This document shows, one piece after another, positions 62,360 through 64,000 of a stretch of DNA of 64,000 nt. Where the stretch lies: positions 3,596,001 through 3,660,000 of the forward strand of contig NZ_CP114978.1 in the NCBI RefSeq assembly GCF_027498035.1, in the 5' to 3' direction. Numbering within the stretch: position 1 is the first letter of the stretch; each line of letters opens with the position of its first letter. The position numbers and the translations under genes were made by a program. The notes beneath the pieces are model-generated. The model had not been told where the DNA came from, did not search any database, and was given only the letters and a program-made list of their open reading frames with translations. Origin of the DNA: Pseudoxanthomonas sp. (GTDB lineage: Bacteria; Pseudomonadota; Gammaproteobacteria; Xanthomonadales; Xanthomonadaceae).

Positions 62360-63769
62360 TCAATGTTCCTGCTGGGCCGCGCCGGCCGGCTTCGGCGCAC
62401 TGCCGAAATCGCCCTTGGCCTCGGATGCCAGGTACAGGAAGACCGCGTAAGCGGCGACGTTCTGGGCCAGGACCTTGGGGTCGATCTTGTCCAGGGTGTC
62501 GTCGGCGTTGTGGTGCAGGTCGAAGTAGTCGGTGCCATCGTGGCCCAGCCAGGCCCAGGTCATGCCGAGCTGGGTCATCGGGCCGATGTCCGATTCCGGG
62601 TCACCCTTGCCCGGAAGATGGGCGACGTCGAGTGGCTTGAGCGCGGTGGCGATGGCTGCGATCGCGCCTTTCGCACTGTCCGGCGCATTGCTGTCGAAGC
62701 CGTAGATGGCGCCGGCGCCGAAGTCGCTTTCCGCGGCGATCACGTGCTGCTTGATCTCCGCGGCGTGCGCCTTGGCATAGGCCTGGCCGCCGTAAAGGCC
62801 TTGTTCTTCGTTGGCGAAGGCGACCACGCGGATCGTGCGCGCCGGGCGCTGCTTGGCGACCAGGTGCGCGGCCGCCATCGAGATGCCGATGCCGGCGGCG
62901 TCATCGATCGCGCCGGTGCCGAGATCCCATGAATCCAGGTGCCCACCGGTCAGCACGATCTCCTTGGGCTTGCTGCGCCCGGTGATCTCGCCGATCACGT
63001 TGTAGCTGGTGGCCTGCCCATCCCAGCCGCAGTCCAGTGACAGCTCCAGCGTGACCGGGCCCAGCGCGACCAGGCGCGCCAGCTGGTCGGCATCGGGGAT
63101 CGACAGTGCAGCGGCAGGAATCGGCTTCAACCCTTCGGCATAGCGGGTGATGCCGGTGTTGACCACGCGGTGCGGCGTGGTGCCGGCCGAACGCATCAGG
63201 AAGGCGACCGCTCCCTTCCTGATCGCCTCGGACGGACCGCGTCCGCGGATGCCGCCGCCGTAGCGATAGTCGCCACCGTCCTGCTTCTTCTGCATCTGGA
63301 AATCGACGAAGGCGATCTTGCCGGCCAGCGAACCTTCCGGCGCAGCCTGCAGTGCGGCCAGGTCGGGGAAGCGCACCACCTGCGCTTCCACCGTGCCACC
63401 GGCGCTGCCGCCCAGCGCGGTCACCACCAGCGGCTGGGCATGCGTGCCCACGATCCGGGCATGCTCGCTGCGGCGCTCCCACTTGGGAAAGGTCACCGGC
63501 TCGGTCCACACCTTGTCGAAGCCAAGCGCCTTGAACTTGGCCTGCGCCCAGGCCACGGCACGGGCATCGGCTTCGCTGCCGGCCAGGCGCGGGCCGATTT
63601 CGGTGGTCAGCGATTCGGTGACCTTCCAACCGGTGTCGTCGGCCAGGGCCTGGTTGCGCAGTGCCTGCGCCGTCTTCAGCGCGGCATCGGGAATCGTCGT
63701 CGGGCTTGCGGCGTGCAGCGGAAGAGCGATGCACAACAGCAGTGCACTGGCGAGGATCGAACGACGCAT
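62360..63769 (-). CDS. Secreted M28 family metallopeptidase (aminopeptidase)
   Basis: This 469-residue protein has a signal peptide (to about residue 22, PLHAAS), a PA-domain region (about 110-250) and an M28 zinc peptidase: VLTGGHLDSWDLGTGAIDDAAG (first His and bridging Asp), VAFANEEQGLYGGQAY (catalytic and metal Glu), AAESDFGAGAIYGF (metal Asp) and DLHHNADDTLDKID (last His). It probably removes N-terminal residues or cleaves dipeptides in the periplasm. The ATG at 63769 has GGAG eight bases upstream. A GTG at 63778 is an alternative start. Confidence 0.95.
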   Translation of the reverse strand: MRRSILASALLLCIALPLHAASPTTIPDAALKTAQALRNQALADDTGWKVTESLTTEIGPRLAGSEADARAVAWAQAKFKALGFDKVWTEPVTFPKWERRSEHARIVGTHAQPLVVTALGGSAGGTVEAQVVRFPDLAALQAAPEGSLAGKIAFVDFQMQKKQDGGDYRYGGGIRGRGPSEAIRKGAVAFLMRSAGTTPHRVVNTGITRYAEGLKPIPAAALSIPDADQLARLVALGPVTLELSLDCGWDGQATSYNVIGEITGRSKPKEIVLTGGHLDSWDLGTGAIDDAAGIGISMAAAHLVAKQRPARTIRVVAFANEEQGLYGGQAYAKAHAAEIKQHVIAAESDFGAGAIYGFDSNAPDSAKGAIAAIATALKPLDVAHLPGKGDPESDIGPMTQLGMTWAWLGHDGTDYFDLHHNADDTLDKIDPKVLAQNVAAYAVFLYLASEAKGDFGSAPKPAGAAQQEH

Positions 63770-63790
63770 GCAAGGCACTCCGCAAAAGAA

Positions 63791-63822
63791 AGGAGCCGCG
63801 AGCTTAACAGCCCGCGGCTCCT
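63791..63822 (-). terminator. Terminator of mscL, minus strand
   Basis: AGGAGCCGCG (63791-63800) pairs perfectly with CGCGGCTCCT (63813-63822). On the minus strand it lies 38 bases after the mscL stop and is followed by TTTCTTTTG. Confidence 0.8.
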
Positions 63823-63860
63823 GCTTTCCTCCGCGCTCCGGGACGGAGCCTTCGCTCGAT

Positions 63861-64000
63861 TTACGCCTGCTTCTTCAGCGAATCGCGGATCTCGCGCAGC
63901 AGCAGCACGTCTTCCGGCGTGGCTTCGGGGGCGGCTTCTTCGGGCTTCTTGAAGCGGTTGATGGTGCGCACCACCATGAAGATGGCGAAGGCCACGATGA
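63861..64000 (-). CDS. mscL: Large-conductance mechanosensitive channel MscL, C-terminal part (partial)
   Basis: The minus-strand frame ending with TAA at 63863-63861 gives IVAFAIFMVVRTINRFKKPEE followed by a spacer and the C-terminal bundle DVLLLREIRDSLKKQA. This is the end of the second transmembrane helix and cytoplasmic helix of MscL, which opens under membrane tension during osmotic downshock. The N-terminal part lies outside the window. Confidence 0.93.
   Translation of the reverse strand, partial: IVAFAIFMVVRTINRFKKPEEAAPEATPEDVLLLREIRDSLKKQA

Overview
This is a GC-rich gammaproteobacterial chromosome segment. The gene content points to the family Xanthomonadaceae (Stenotrophomonas, Pseudoxanthomonas, Lysobacter or a relative). 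The reasons are several large TonB-dependent receptors, an algZ-algR-hemC block, a fused cysNC, a small H-NS/XrvA-like protein, a fused Nudix/TenI protein, and short palindromic repeats with a GTAG head like those of Stenotrophomonas. The genus cannot be fixed from the sequence alone. No rRNA, tRNA, transposase, integrase or CRISPR array was seen.

Layout. Bases 1-2737 hold housekeeping genes: the tail of a RutE-type nitroreductase, YceI, a trans-sulfuration enzyme and a HAD phosphatase. Bases 3080-12754 hold a coherent accessory block: TonB receptor, Tat-exported flavin amine oxidase, cytochrome c, secreted RidA, Tat-exported aminotransferase, then a convergent MalT-type LuxR regulator. Together they look like an extracytoplasmic amine or amino-acid oxidation pathway. 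Bases 12958-23584 hold hemL, an inserted TonB receptor plus M19 dipeptidase pair, thiE, rubredoxin, an esterase, an AlgZ/AlgR-type two-component system and hemC. Bases 23603-29099 are mixed housekeeping genes (two isoprenylcysteine-methyltransferase-like membrane proteins, a DUF481 outer-membrane protein, a lipoprotein, a WYL regulator, MutT/TenI, coaE).

Bases 29226-40346 form a second accessory block that reads as envelope purine and nucleoside scavenging. It contains a secreted cyclic-nucleotide phosphodiesterase-like metallo-beta-lactamase-fold enzyme, an AzgA-type purine permease (frameshifted here), a secreted adenosine deaminase, a nucleoside hydrolase with an altered metal motif, two NUP-family proteins around a TonB receptor, and a secreted glycerophosphodiesterase. 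A TTGACA-containing inverted repeat precedes the permease.

Bases 40429-60118 carry the assimilatory sulfate pathway in pieces (cysK, cysG, cysB; cysH, cysI, cysJ; cysD, cysNC). Between the pieces lie a copper-acquisition operon (DUF2946 protein, frameshifted TonB receptor, PepSY protein, PCuAC chaperone) and an acyl-CoA synthetase. Two unusual repeat regions sit next to cys genes, one after cysB and one between cysD and cysNC. They contain four copies of a roughly 200-base element with three hairpins at fixed positions. The stem sequences differ between copies but keep their pairing, and the copies are bordered by hexanucleotide tandem repeats. This is the least explained structure in the window. 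The right end holds a GNAT acetyltransferase, a SpoU-type RNA methyltransferase, H-NS, an M28 peptidase and the tail of mscL.

Coordinates come from reading the sequence. Functional names rest on recognisable family motifs, and no database search was run.
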